A DNA stretch of 64,000 bases, from the NCBI GenBank assembly GCA_964414755.1, contig CAYPXH010000004.1:11302-75301 (forward strand), given 5' to 3'. The notes beneath the pieces are model-generated. The model was not told where the DNA came from. It did no database searches and saw only the letters and a program-made list of their open reading frames with translations. This stretch comes from JAEUKQ01 sp964414755. GTDB lineage: Bacteria > Pseudomonadota > Alphaproteobacteria > JAEUKQ01. A program made the translations under genes and the position numbers. This document shows positions 52,546-61,477 of the stretch, in pieces (the first letter of the stretch is position 1; the number at the start of each line of letters is the position of its first letter).

Positions 52546-53373
52546 CTATTGACCAAATACGTCAAAATCAAAATACCGGTCATTAATTGTTTTGTATGTG
52601 CCATCAGCGCGGATTGCTTTAATGGCTTCATTAAACGATTTTAATAGTTCATTTTCACCCTTACGCATAGCTGCGCCAACACCATTACCAAGAATATCTT
52701 TGGGTTCTGTATAGCTTGGGCCAATGAAAGCATAATTCTGCCCATTTGTGGTTTTCAAAAAACCGTCATTAGCAGCAACGCTATCAGCTAAGATTAGATC
52801 AACGCGTCCACTTATTAAATCCAGAAATGAATTATCCAGGGTATCATAAAGAACAATTTCAGATTGTGGAAACAATTTACGCATGAAGTTCTCGTGAATT
52901 GTTGCGCGCTGCACCCCAACACGTTTGCCGGCAAGCCCGCTTGCGGATATCTCAAAATTACTGCCTTTTTTGGCTACAAAGCGGCTTGGTGTGTTTAAGT
53001 ATTTATCGCTAAAATCAACCCGTTGTAACCGTTCTTGGGTAATTGACATGCCAGCCATGATTACATCAAATTTCTTTGCTAATAAGCCAGGGATAAGACC
53101 ATCCCAATCTTGAGTAACTATCTCGCAAGTGGCCTGCATTTTTTGGCACAATGCCTGGGCTAGATCAATTTCGAAACCCTTAAGTTGACCTGTTGCATCA
53201 ATATAGTTAAAGGGTGGATATGCACCTTCGGTTGCAATGCGAATGGTTTTTGTTGGGGTAGCTTTTTCAAAACCTGCCCATTGTTTTAGTCTGGAAAATT
53301 CATTCGGATTAATATAAAAATACGCTCCAGCTGCGGCTATTACCACAACTAAGAAAAATAAGAATTTTTTCAC
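52546..53373 (-). CDS. Polar amino acid ABC transporter substrate-binding protein
   Basis: 275-residue SBP_bac_3 protein that captures an amino acid for the HisQM-like channel. Family marks are 'IRIATEGAYPPFNYIDATGQ' followed by 'LKGFEIDLAQALC', 'WDGLIPGLLAKKFDVIMAGM' and 'FSDKYLNTPSRFVAKKGS', typical of HisJ/ArgT/AotJ-like proteins. The start is GTG at 53373 with AGGAGA upstream. The N terminus has one hydrophobic stretch ('FLFFLVVVIAAAGAYFYI') but no clear AxA cleavage site. It then continues 'NPNEFSRLKQWAGF', so it may remain anchored to the membrane instead of being released. Confidence 0.9.
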   Translation of the reverse strand: MKKFLFFLVVVIAAAGAYFYINPNEFSRLKQWAGFEKATPTKTIRIATEGAYPPFNYIDATGQLKGFEIDLAQALCQKMQATCEIVTQDWDGLIPGLLAKKFDVIMAGMSITQERLQRVDFSDKYLNTPSRFVAKKGSNFEISASGLAGKRVGVQRATIHENFMRKLFPQSEIVLYDTLDNSFLDLISGRVDLILADSVAANDGFLKTTNGQNYAFIGPSYTEPKDILGNGVGAAMRKGENELLKSFNEAIKAIRADGTYKTINDRYFDFDVFGQ

Positions 53374-53428
53374 AGTATGTCTCCTAGATAAAAATTATAG
53401 TGGATAATTTTATTTATCGTTTAACTTG

Positions 53429-54205
53429 CTAGGACCACTTTACACTGGCAAGAAACTGTCTGCAACGTTCTGTTGCAGGCGAAAGAAAGATTTGTTCAGG
53501 ACGTCCTTGTTCAGCAATGATACCTTGATCCAAAAAGACGACCTGTGATGCAACTTCACGCGCAAATTTCATTTCGTGGGTGACAATAATCATTGTGCGT
53601 CCCTCTTGCGCTAACTGCTGCAGCACCCGTAGAACCTCGCCGACCAGTTCGGGATCAAGTGCTGATGTTGGTTCATCAAGCAACATGACTTTTGGCTGCA
53701 TTGCCAGTGCTCGGGCAATTGCAGCACGTTGTTGTTGGCCACCCGACAAATGGCTTGGATAGGCATGCGCTTTTCCACTGATACCAACCTTATCCAAAAG
53801 AGCCATTGCCTCATCGATAGCTGATTTTTTTGGTTTTTTTAAAACATGAACGGGTGCCTCAATAATATTTTCAAGAATTGTCATATGCGACCATAAATTA
53901 AAATTTTGAAAAACCATTGCTAATTTGGCACGAATACGGTCCACTTGATGACGATCGGCTGGTTCTTGGTAACCACGGGGTTTGGGGCGCATCTGAACCC
54001 ATTCACCATCAACAAAAATCTTGCCATCATCTGGAATTTCCAGCAAATTCATACAGCGCAAAAAGGTACTTTTACCTGATCCACTACTGCCAATTAAGGT
54101 AACAACATCACCTGGGCGTGCCGAAAGCGAAACACCCTTAAGCACCTGGTTATTTCCAAATTTTTTACGAATATCATCGGCAACAATAACGGGTTCTTGA
54201 TTCAT
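53429..54205 (-). CDS. Polar amino acid ABC transporter ATP-binding protein (HisP-like)
   Basis: 258-residue ATPase: Walker A 'LIGSSGSGKSTFLRCMN', Q-loop 'FQNFNLWSHMTILENI', ABC signature 'LSGGQQQRAAIARALAM', Walker B 'VMLLDEPTSALD' and the His switch 'IIVTHEMKFA'. Length and the insertion 'RPKPRGYQEPADRHQVDRIR' match HisP/GlnQ-type proteins. I start at the ATG at 54205; the open frame upstream lacks family similarity. It is the first gene of the importer cluster (ATPase, binding protein, two permeases). Confidence 0.93.
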   Translation of the reverse strand: MNQEPVIVADDIRKKFGNNQVLKGVSLSARPGDVVTLIGSSGSGKSTFLRCMNLLEIPDDGKIFVDGEWVQMRPKPRGYQEPADRHQVDRIRAKLAMVFQNFNLWSHMTILENIIEAPVHVLKKPKKSAIDEAMALLDKVGISGKAHAYPSHLSGGQQQRAAIARALAMQPKVMLLDEPTSALDPELVGEVLRVLQQLAQEGRTMIIVTHEMKFAREVASQVVFLDQGIIAEQGRPEQIFLSPATERCRQFLASVKWS

Positions 54206-54329
54206 GAGGTAACATTGGGTCAATTGTAAAAAAATCTTGATCAACCATTCATGACGCAGGATTGCAACAGGTGCAAGAGGTATTTTGATCAATTAATCTG
54301 TAAATATTGTTAATGTATCTAAAGCATTT

Positions 54330-55019
54330 TTAGGGTTTGGTACCAAGACGTTCCAAATGACTGTTAATAACATCGACCCACGCACCTATCGCACGCACAT
54401 TATCCCGCAGCTGGCGCAGTTCGGTAATTGCTTGCTCAATATTTCCAAGTTCAGCCTTAATCAGTGCCTGATAAAAAAGCGCCCGCGGGTTACGTTGATC
54501 AATTTTTAAGGCTTCTTCTAATAAAGTAGCGGCGTTGTTATCACGCAAACCATAAATATTGATACGCGTTTCTGCAATTAAGGCATAATATTCAGCGGGC
54601 AGGATAAAATTCTGCTGCCGAGCAAGAACATATAATTGTTCATAGTAAAATAATGCTTGCTGATATTTTCCTAGGGCACGATAACTATCTGCTAGGATAT
54701 AAAGCGCGTCTAACTGGGTTGGGTTATTTTTAACAAATGCTTCTAGCTTGATAATTGCTTGTTGCAATTTTGCTGTTGCTGGTGGTATTTCGCGTTGTGT
54801 TAGCAAATCTGGACGACCGACATAAAGATACAATCCAACAACGCTTGTTATCAAAAAAAATATTCCAAGTTTTAAAGTGGTGCCAGCTTCTTTAGCCAGA
54901 GCAGCGCCGGCGGAAACATCAGACTTATTCGTTAATTTTCTTAATGGTCTGATTAAAATAACAATTGTACAAAATAAAATGCTAAAAACCAGAATCCCGA
55001 AAACAGTAAATTCAAGCAT
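54330..55019 (-). CDS. ccmI: Cytochrome c maturation protein CcmI (TPR-containing)
   Basis: 229 residues with two N-terminal membrane helices (1-23 and about 50-69) separated by a cytoplasmic loop, then a TPR domain with units such as 'DALYILADSYRALGKYQQAL' and 'NPRALFYQALIKAELGNIEQ'. CcmI holds apocytochrome c and hands it to the CcmF/H ligase. Position directly after ccmH fits, as does the TPR content. Shorter than CcmI of Rhodobacter (about 400 residues), so it may correspond mainly to the C-terminal-reduced form. Confidence 0.87.
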   Translation of the reverse strand: MLEFTVFGILVFSILFCTIVILIRPLRKLTNKSDVSAGAALAKEAGTTLKLGIFFLITSVVGLYLYVGRPDLLTQREIPPATAKLQQAIIKLEAFVKNNPTQLDALYILADSYRALGKYQQALFYYEQLYVLARQQNFILPAEYYALIAETRINIYGLRDNNAATLLEEALKIDQRNPRALFYQALIKAELGNIEQAITELRQLRDNVRAIGAWVDVINSHLERLGTKP

Positions 55020-55020
55020 C

Positions 55021-55449
55021 TTAAGTATCCCGGTTTAAGCGTTGTGCCTGTTTGATGCGTCGAAAAACAACCAACCCACCACCGATTAACACAACAAACG
55101 GTAAAATCCACAATAAATAGGTACGTCCTGTAAACGGTGGATGAAATGAAATTGCATCCCCATATCGATCTTTGAGAAAAGCAATAACCATTTCTGGTTT
55201 TTCCCCTAGGCTTAATCGTTCTAGAATAAGTGCCCGCATATCAGCCGCTAATTCGGCTGGCGATTCGGCAAGTGACTGACCCTGGCAAACGGGACAACGC
55301 AGTTCTGTATAAAGTTGGTAAGCTTGTTGCTGAATTAGCTGGGGGGATAGGGGTTGCTGCGCTTTAATAAGTGGGGATATAAAAGCTATTCCAAGATATA
55401 GAACAAAAACCATAAACACCAGGCGTTGCCAATGTATGTTATTTTGCAT
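55021..55449 (-). CDS. ccmH: Cytochrome c maturation thiol-reductase CcmH
   Basis: 142 residues with a signal-like N-terminal helix, the redox motif 'LRCPVCQGQSLAESPAELA' (Cys52, Cys55) and a C-terminal helix ('YLLWILPFVVLIGGGLVVF'). CcmH reduces the disulfide of apocytochrome c at the periplasmic face before heme attachment. The middle 'RYGDAISFHPPF' segment (residues about 99-110) is also conserved. The gene is one base from ccmI and two from ccmG, in a compact operon. Confidence 0.94.
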   Translation of the reverse strand: MQNNIHWQRLVFMVFVLYLGIAFISPLIKAQQPLSPQLIQQQAYQLYTELRCPVCQGQSLAESPAELAADMRALILERLSLGEKPEMVIAFLKDRYGDAISFHPPFTGRTYLLWILPFVVLIGGGLVVFRRIKQAQRLNRDT

Positions 55450-55451
55450 AC

Positions 55452-55982
55452 TTATCTATTCTCGTTTAAAAGGGGTATAATTTTATCGCGAATAATTGCG
55501 TCATTAAGTGGGCCGGCATAGCGGAAAATAATTTGCCCGTTCCCGTCAATTAAAAAAGTTTCTGGAATCCCTGAAATCCCAAAGCTAATGGTTGTTCGAC
55601 CATTGTTGTCTTGTAAAGTTTCAATATATGGATTGCCTAAAGATTCAAGAAATTGCCGTGTGCTTTCTGGTTTGTCGCGATATGCAATCCCAATAATGGG
55701 AATGTTACGTCTATGAAGCGCTATTAATAGTGGGTGTTCTTGCCGGCAAGGGGCACACCACGATGCAAAAAAATTAACAACAATCAGTTGCCCGGCAAAG
55801 TCTTGTAATTTTACAAGTCTATCTTGATCAAAAAGGGAAGGAAGTGAGAAATTTGGGGCTTTTGTGCCAACCATTTCCTGCGGTTGTTTAATCGGTTGTT
55901 GTTGAAGCAAAGCATAGCCAAGGTACAAAGCGAGTATAGAAAAAATTAACAAGGGGAGTACAAAAAACAAACGATTCTTCAT
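55452..55982 (-). CDS. ccmG: Periplasmic thioredoxin-like CcmG/DsbE
   Basis: 176 residues: an N-terminal membrane anchor (about 5-26) and a thioredoxin fold with the redox motif 'FFASWCAPCRQEHPLLIAL' (Cys76, Cys79). It also has 'IPIIGIAYRDKPESTRQFL' and the cis-Pro region 'GISGIPETFLIDGNG'. CcmG keeps CcmH and apocytochrome c thiols reduced. Lies three bases after ccmF, typical of the ccmF-G-H order. Confidence 0.95.
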   Translation of the reverse strand: MKNRLFFVLPLLIFSILALYLGYALLQQQPIKQPQEMVGTKAPNFSLPSLFDQDRLVKLQDFAGQLIVVNFFASWCAPCRQEHPLLIALHRRNIPIIGIAYRDKPESTRQFLESLGNPYIETLQDNNGRTTISFGISGIPETFLIDGNGQIIFRYAGPLNDAIIRDKIIPLLNENR

Positions 55983-55985
55983 GGT

Positions 55986-57965
55986 TTAAAGCGCCTTTGT
56001 TTCTATAGCAGAAGGGTTAATACTAGCTGATGGCGTATGTCTAAGATGTTTTATGGAAGCAATTAATCCAACCAGTCCCCCTATAGCCATTAAAATAATC
56101 CCTAGCCATAACCACGTCATTAAGGGATTGATGTAAAACCAAATCTTCCAGGATGCTTGGTTAAAGTTTTCTTGGGCAATGGCTGCATACAAATCATATC
56201 TTAAGGTTGCAAAAATCGCTGCTTCAGCTGTAAACATTTGCTGAGAGGGGAAGTAACGTTTTTCGGGGTATAAATTGGCAATTTTTTGGGTGCCCTGAAA
56301 CAATCCTAAGGTAATTTTTTCGCCTGTAAAATTTGGGCCTTTAATATCCTTTTCTTCTTCGACAACAAGCCGATATTTTCCTAAAGATAATTGATCGCCA
56401 ATTGAAAGTGTTTGTACAACTTCGCTTTTCCATGCGGCGTGACCAGCCATAGCAATCACTGTAATACCTAAACCAATATGGGCAAGTATCATCGCATATT
56501 CATTTAGGGTGATGGACGCAAACCCCCTGATAAGACGCATTCCCAACCACCAAAGCGCCGACAATACTATTAAAATTCCACCTGTAAAGCTCAATATGCT
56601 TACGATTGACCCAGGTTTTAGCCAAAAAACAATAAAGCTGATCATTAGTGATATTGCGAATATGGGTATTAGGTTTTTAATAGTTTTTAACCAATCCCCA
56701 GCACGCCAGGGAATAAAGGGTACAAAAGCCATTAGTATTAGCAAAGGTATAAAAATTGGTACAAAAGTTTGGTCGTAATAAGGTGGACCAACCGCCACGG
56801 TTCTTGCACCAATCGCCTCTAGAATCACAGGATATAACGTACCAATTAAAACAGTTCCCATCGCGGTAAGCAACAATAAATTATTAAACAAAATACCGGT
56901 TTCACGACTTGCTGAATTAAAGTAAATATTATTAAAAAAGCTTCCCCCGTATTTGGCAAAAATAGTGAAAGCCCCCCCGATGGTAAGCCCAAGAATCACC
57001 AAAATAAAAATACCGCGCCAGGGGTCGGTTGCGAAGCTATGAACCGATATAACCAGCCCAGAACGTACCAAAAATGTACCAAGCAAGCATAAAGAGAAGC
57101 TTGTGATGGCAAGCAACACAGTCCAGTTTTTGAACCCATCGCGTTTGGCAAGTACGCGGAGTGAGTGTATAAGAGCTGTTCCTGTTAACCACGGTAGAAG
57201 AGAGGCATTTTCAACAGCATCCCAGAACCACCAGCCACCCCACCCAAGTTCATAGTATGCCCAGTGACTACCAGCACCAATCCCTACTGTTAAAAAAAAC
57301 CAAGAAATCAAAACCCACGGGCGTAACCAGTTAGCCCATTCACGGTCGATTTTTTGGTGCAGCATTCCTGCTATGGCAAATGAAAAAGCAATTGAAAAAC
57401 CTACATATCCCATATACAAGGTTGGTGGGTGTAGCGCCAAAGCTGGGTCTTGTAATAGCGGGTTTAGGGCGGCACCCTGAAATGGCGGTGGCGAAAGACG
57501 TTCAAATGGGTTCGACGATAAGATAATAAAGATCAAGAAAAAAGCGGCAATAAGTCCCTGGCATGCAAGGGTTGTAATCCTGAAATATTCAGGTAAGCGC
57601 ACAATTCTTAAGCTAATGGTAAAACTGAACAGCGAAAAAAGAAATATCCATAACAGTAAAGAACCCTCATGATTACCCCAAGCACCGCTAATTCGAAAGA
57701 ATAATGGTTGCTCCGCCGATGAATTATCGGCAACGTTAAGCACAGACAGGTCGGTTATTATGTGCAGATATATTAATATGCCAAAAGAAAGCCCAAGAAA
57801 TAAAAAGTGCAACCGTACAGCCCACGGCACTATATGGCTGAAAGCCAATGACCACAGATTATCTGCCTGTTTATTTGCCGGTGCTATTCCTAAAAAACCA
57901 CCAGTCTGAACTACAGCCATTGCCAGCGACATAATCAGAAAGAACTGTCCCAATTCTGCAATCAT
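55986..57965 (-). CDS. ccmF: Cytochrome c heme-lyase subunit CcmF
   Basis: 659-residue polytopic membrane protein, the large subunit of the heme ligase. The WWD domain is 'WGGWWFWDAVENASLLPWLT', where most homologues have Pro after Asp rather than Ala. 'GNHEGSLLLWIFLF', 'LNPLLQDPALALHPPTLYMG' and 'LGTFLVRSGLVISVHSFATD' are all as expected for CcmF. Length equals the usual 640-660. It follows ccmE directly (no gap). Confidence 0.96.
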   Translation of the reverse strand: MIAELGQFFLIMSLAMAVVQTGGFLGIAPANKQADNLWSLAFSHIVPWAVRLHFLFLGLSFGILIYLHIITDLSVLNVADNSSAEQPLFFRISGAWGNHEGSLLLWIFLFSLFSFTISLRIVRLPEYFRITTLACQGLIAAFFLIFIILSSNPFERLSPPPFQGAALNPLLQDPALALHPPTLYMGYVGFSIAFSFAIAGMLHQKIDREWANWLRPWVLISWFFLTVGIGAGSHWAYYELGWGGWWFWDAVENASLLPWLTGTALIHSLRVLAKRDGFKNWTVLLAITSFSLCLLGTFLVRSGLVISVHSFATDPWRGIFILVILGLTIGGAFTIFAKYGGSFFNNIYFNSASRETGILFNNLLLLTAMGTVLIGTLYPVILEAIGARTVAVGPPYYDQTFVPIFIPLLILMAFVPFIPWRAGDWLKTIKNLIPIFAISLMISFIVFWLKPGSIVSILSFTGGILIVLSALWWLGMRLIRGFASITLNEYAMILAHIGLGITVIAMAGHAAWKSEVVQTLSIGDQLSLGKYRLVVEEEKDIKGPNFTGEKITLGLFQGTQKIANLYPEKRYFPSQQMFTAEAAIFATLRYDLYAAIAQENFNQASWKIWFYINPLMTWLWLGIILMAIGGLVGLIASIKHLRHTPSASINPSAIETKAL

Positions 57966-58427
57966 TTACGGGCCATCCTGTCCACGCCACAACCCTTTTT
58001 CTTCCATCTGTTTCTTTACCGATGCAGGAATGTAGTTTTCGTCATGTTTTGCTAAAATAAGTGTTGTGATAATTTCTCCTTGCGGTGAAAGCGTTCCCTC
58101 AACCACAACTCCTTTGCCCTGTTTGAACAGGCTAGGCCAGTTTCCCTGATAATTTATGGTGTTGGCCGTAATTTCATGTTCAAGATCAGTGATAACAAAA
58201 CGTTCAATCATTCCTTGCGCATTATATTGCAGACTATTTGGTTTAACCAAGCCACCCACGCGTAATTTTTGGTTTTGGTTATTGAAAGAACCTTTCAGAA
58301 TATCCGATGGTGTATATAAAAAAGCCGCACTTTGGTTAATGACGTTAATTAATAAAAACGTTGCCAAAGCAGCAATAGCAAAAATTGCCAAGAACAAGTA
58401 TAAACGCTTTTTCTTATAACGGTTCAT
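57966..58427 (-). CDS. ccmE: Heme chaperone CcmE
   Basis: 153 residues; a membrane anchor (about 9-28), the OB-fold part with 'KLRVGGLVKPNSL', and the heme-binding segment 'LAKHDENYIPASVKKQM', in which His128 would bind heme covalently and Tyr132 assists. CcmE carries heme from CcmC to CcmF. It overlaps ccmD by four bases (ATGA type). Confidence 0.96.
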   Translation of the reverse strand: MNRYKKKRLYLFLAIFAIAALATFLLINVINQSAAFLYTPSDILKGSFNNQNQKLRVGGLVKPNSLQYNAQGMIERFVITDLEHEITANTINYQGNWPSLFKQGKGVVVEGTLSPQGEIITTLILAKHDENYIPASVKKQMEEKGLWRGQDGP

Positions 58428-58582
58428 GATTTATTTGCGGTGTAATTCTTATTGTGTAAACGTTCAATCATGCTTAACGTTCGCCGTCGCCGGTAAAATT
58501 GCCATACTACCAGTACCGTGGTAAATATTAAGGTGATAGCGGTTAACAAATAAGCATATAAAACATAGTCGTCTAGATACAT
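58424..58582 (-). CDS. ccmD: Heme exporter accessory protein CcmD
   Basis: 52-residue single-helix membrane protein: 'YVLYAYLLTAITLIFTTVLV' followed by 'WQFYRRRRTLSMIERL', the usual CcmD pattern of one helix and a basic tail. CcmD helps release holo-CcmE from CcmABC. I start at the ATG at 58582 with GGA 7 bases upstream; a longer frame from 58615 is less typical. ccmABC is not adjacent; the next gene is divergent mutL. Confidence 0.85.
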   Translation of the reverse strand: MYLDDYVLYAYLLTAITLIFTTVLVVWQFYRRRRTLSMIERLHNKNYTANKS

Positions 58583-58781
58583 AAAAATTCCAACTATAAA
58601 TGGTTTAAGCAGCATTATTTATTTAAAGCACAGGTCTACCAAATCAACCTGCAAAAATTTTTATCAACAGATTGAGGATCACAAGAATCACCCATATATT
58701 TATAAATATAATTAACAATAAAACAATTATTAAGACAGCCTAATTTATTGTGCTTATGTTTTAAAACTCAAAGAGGTGGCA

Positions 58782-60590
58782 ATGCCGGTGCGGATATTAC
58801 CAGATCACCTGATTAATATGATTGCTGCGGGCGAAGTTATAGAACGTCCTGCTTCAGTCATTAAAGAATTGGTGGAAAATGCCATTGATGCTGGGGCAAA
58901 CCAGATTGCTGTGACATTAGAAAATGCCGGTAAAAGCCGTATAGTTGTTCGTGATAATGGTCACGGTATGCTACCTAAAGATTTGGAACTGTCGGTTGAG
59001 CGTCATGCTACATCAAAACTTGCCGATGATGATTTAAGTGTTATTAAGACATTGGGATTTCGTGGTGAAGCCCTGCCATCAATTGGTGCGATTGCCCGGT
59101 TGCAGCTTATCAGCAGGCCGCCCGAGTCTGATTCTGCCTGGGAAATTAGTGTTGCCGGTGGAAAAAAGAGCACTTTGCAACCGGCGCGTGCAAACCCTGG
59201 AACAACTGTTGATGTGCGCGATTTGTTTTTTGCTACTCCTGCGCGTCTGAAATTTTTAAAAGCCGATGCCACCGAGATTGCACATATTACCGAAATCGTT
59301 TGTCGATTGGCACTTGTAAACCCACATATTGGTTTTACACTGCACCATCATGAAAAGCTTATTCTACGGTATGCTAGAATCCAAGAGGGCTTGCTGCCTA
59401 CCAGCCCTTATCAACAACGGGTTGAACAGGTTTTAGGTGTTGAATTTATTCAAAATAGCCGCCCATTATCGACCGAGCGCGATGGCATGTCGCTTCAAGG
59501 TTTTATCAGTTTGCCGACTTATCATAGAACTAACAGCCAGGAACAATATATTTTTGTAAATAATCGTCCGGTGCGCGACCGTCAATTACAATCAGCAGTG
59601 CGTGTCGCTTACCAAGATGTTATTGCACATAATCGTTATCCAGCTGTTGTATTATATTTGACGATAGCATCAGACCAGATTGATGTGAATGTTCATCCTG
59701 CGAAAACAGAAGTTCGCTTTCGCCAGGCCGATCGAGTTCGTTCGTTGGTTATTTCTGCAATAAAATCGCGTCTGGTAGAACAAGATATTCGCACTGCCCC
59801 AATCATTACCCAGCAAGCTACGCCATATTTTAAATCATCATTTTCGTCTAAGAACAATGGTTTTCAGGGGTTGATGTTGGGCGAAAAACCTTCATCGTTT
59901 CAATGGCAGCAGAATCAACAGCAAGATGCGAAGCCTGCAAACGAATCTTTTATTGCGGCAGAGCAGTCTAGCCATGATCATGTTACGCACCCCACAAATT
60001 CGGTATCGCGCCATTTTTTGGGCAATGCCATTGCACAGATTCACCGCACCTATATTATTGCACAAACTGATGACAAGATGGTGATTGTTGATCAGCATGC
60101 TGCCCATGAACGGTTGGTTTACGAAAAAATGAAGAATGCCTTAACAGATCAGGCAATCAAAAGACAATTGCTGCTCATTCCAGAAATTGTCAATTTGCCG
60201 GCCGGGCAAGCCGAAATGATTCTCGAAAAAGCCGATGATCTGCAAAAATTAGGGTTAACAATTGAATCTTTTGGCTTGAATACCATATTGGTACGGGAAG
60301 TTCCCGCAATGCTGATGGGGTTAAAAGTACCGCAGACAATTATTGATTTGGCCGCGCAGATATATGAACAGGGGGATAGTTGGTTGTTGCAAAATCATAT
60401 GCATGAAGTATGCGGAACGTTGGCTTGTCATAGCAGCATCAGAGCTGGGCATACTATGAATCTTGCCGAGATGAACGCCTTATTAAGACAAATGGAAGAG
60501 ACCCCAAGTAGCAGTCAATGTAATCACGGTCGTCCAACCTATATTGAATTGCGTCGAGAAGATATGGAGAAACTGTTTGGGCGTCGCTAA
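58782..60590 (+). CDS. mutL: DNA mismatch repair protein MutL
   Basis: 602 residues. The GHKL ATPase part has 'IAAGEVIERPASVIKELVEN', 'IVVRDNGHGM', 'TSKLADDDLSVIKTLGFRGE' and 'ATPARLKFLKADATE'. The C-terminal dimer domain contains DQHA(x)2E(x)4E as 'VIVDQHAAHERLVYEKM', the metal-binding endonuclease motif of MutL in bacteria without MutH. It also has 'GTLACHSSIRAGHTMN' and 'SSQCNHGRPTYIEL'. The last normally reads C-P-H-G-R-P; here Asn replaces Pro. An AGAGG element precedes the ATG; a GTG six bases upstream is an alternative start. Confidence 0.95.
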   Translation: MPVRILPDHLINMIAAGEVIERPASVIKELVENAIDAGANQIAVTLENAGKSRIVVRDNGHGMLPKDLELSVERHATSKLADDDLSVIKTLGFRGEALPSIGAIARLQLISRPPESDSAWEISVAGGKKSTLQPARANPGTTVDVRDLFFATPARLKFLKADATEIAHITEIVCRLALVNPHIGFTLHHHEKLILRYARIQEGLLPTSPYQQRVEQVLGVEFIQNSRPLSTERDGMSLQGFISLPTYHRTNSQEQYIFVNNRPVRDRQLQSAVRVAYQDVIAHNRYPAVVLYLTIASDQIDVNVHPAKTEVRFRQADRVRSLVISAIKSRLVEQDIRTAPIITQQATPYFKSSFSSKNNGFQGLMLGEKPSSFQWQQNQQQDAKPANESFIAAEQSSHDHVTHPTNSVSRHFLGNAIAQIHRTYIIAQTDDKMVIVDQHAAHERLVYEKMKNALTDQAIKRQLLLIPEIVNLPAGQAEMILEKADDLQKLGLTIESFGLNTILVREVPAMLMGLKVPQTIIDLAAQIYEQGDSWLLQNHMHEVCGTLACHSSIRAGHTMNLAEMNALLRQMEETPSSSQCNHGRPTYIELRREDMEKLFGRR

Positions 60591-60623
60591 GAACGATAAA
60601 GTAACAATATAGTAATATATGTT

Positions 60624-61244
60624 TTAGCGTTGAAACTTTTTCTTTGCCTTCTGACGCGCATCGGCCAGATGTATCCCCACGGCAACCACCAGCCCTGCTA
60701 CCATGATGCCTAATATAATATTAGTCCAAAGTCCAGGTGTAACGCCAAAACCAATCACAAGGGCAATAATCGAAAACATAGCCGCACGGTCGCTTTTACC
60801 CATCGGGCCGTCATATTGCTTGGCAACACCGGCGACATGCGCGATCATGGCAAATAACTCGCTAATTGTCATGAGTACAATCAAAAGAATCATCAACCAT
60901 GCCTCGATACCCCCAATTAAAGCAAAAGGCATATATAAAATCACATCAGCAAAAATATCGCCCAATTCTGTTAAAATAGCCCCCAATCTTGATTGTTGGT
61001 TGTATTCTCGGGTTAACATGCCGTCGGTGGCATTTAACATGGTTTTTAATATTAAAACCAATGGAATTGCCAGCATGAAATAGGCAGAAAATGATGCCAA
61101 TAAAACCGCACCTGCGCCACTTGCTGAAAGCATGAAGCCGACCAACATAACCTGATTGGGTGTAGCTCCAGCCCGTGCCAAACGCTGCACAAATGGCTTT
61201 AAACGACGTTTGAAAATAGGCTTCAATTTTGGAAAAAGTGCCAT
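60624..61244 (-). CDS. CDP-alcohol phosphatidyltransferase-family membrane protein (YnbA-like)
   Basis: 206 residues with about six membrane helices. The CDP-alcohol phosphotransferase motif is present in a variant form: 'NATDGMLTREYNQQSRLGAI' then 'LTELGDIFAD'. Asp74, Gly75, Arg79, Gly88, Asp96 and Asp100 are kept, but Asn71 and Thr92 stand where canonical enzymes have Asp, and Ala is replaced by Thr78. The pattern, including 'YDGPMGKSDRAAMFSI', closely resembles E. coli YnbA as I recall it, whose substrate is unknown. It is not PgsA or PssA by these landmarks. Convergent with mutL. Confidence 0.87.
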   Translation of the reverse strand: MALFPKLKPIFKRRLKPFVQRLARAGATPNQVMLVGFMLSASGAGAVLLASFSAYFMLAIPLVLILKTMLNATDGMLTREYNQQSRLGAILTELGDIFADVILYMPFALIGGIEAWLMILLIVLMTISELFAMIAHVAGVAKQYDGPMGKSDRAAMFSIIALVIGFGVTPGLWTNIILGIMVAGLVVAVGIHLADARQKAKKKFQR

Positions 61245-61477
61245 TATTGCTTTTGTTCCACTTGATTTGTTATCATTGTTTCATGCCTGATGTAATCATT
61301 GCTGCATGGTGGTGCCAAGTTTAGTTCTGAAATATATGTACATCAATATAATTTTTCGCTATGTTTTCGTCTTTAGTAATTAGCGTACTTCTAACTTCCG
61401 CAAGGTAACAATTATTGCTGTTGTTGGCAAGAATACGTCGTTGTAAAAACCTTAAAGCAATTGTGGAGATATTAAGA

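Noticed and set aside
58660..58670. DnaA-box-like TTATCAACA upstream of mutL
   Set aside because: One mismatch to consensus and solitary; not enough to call.
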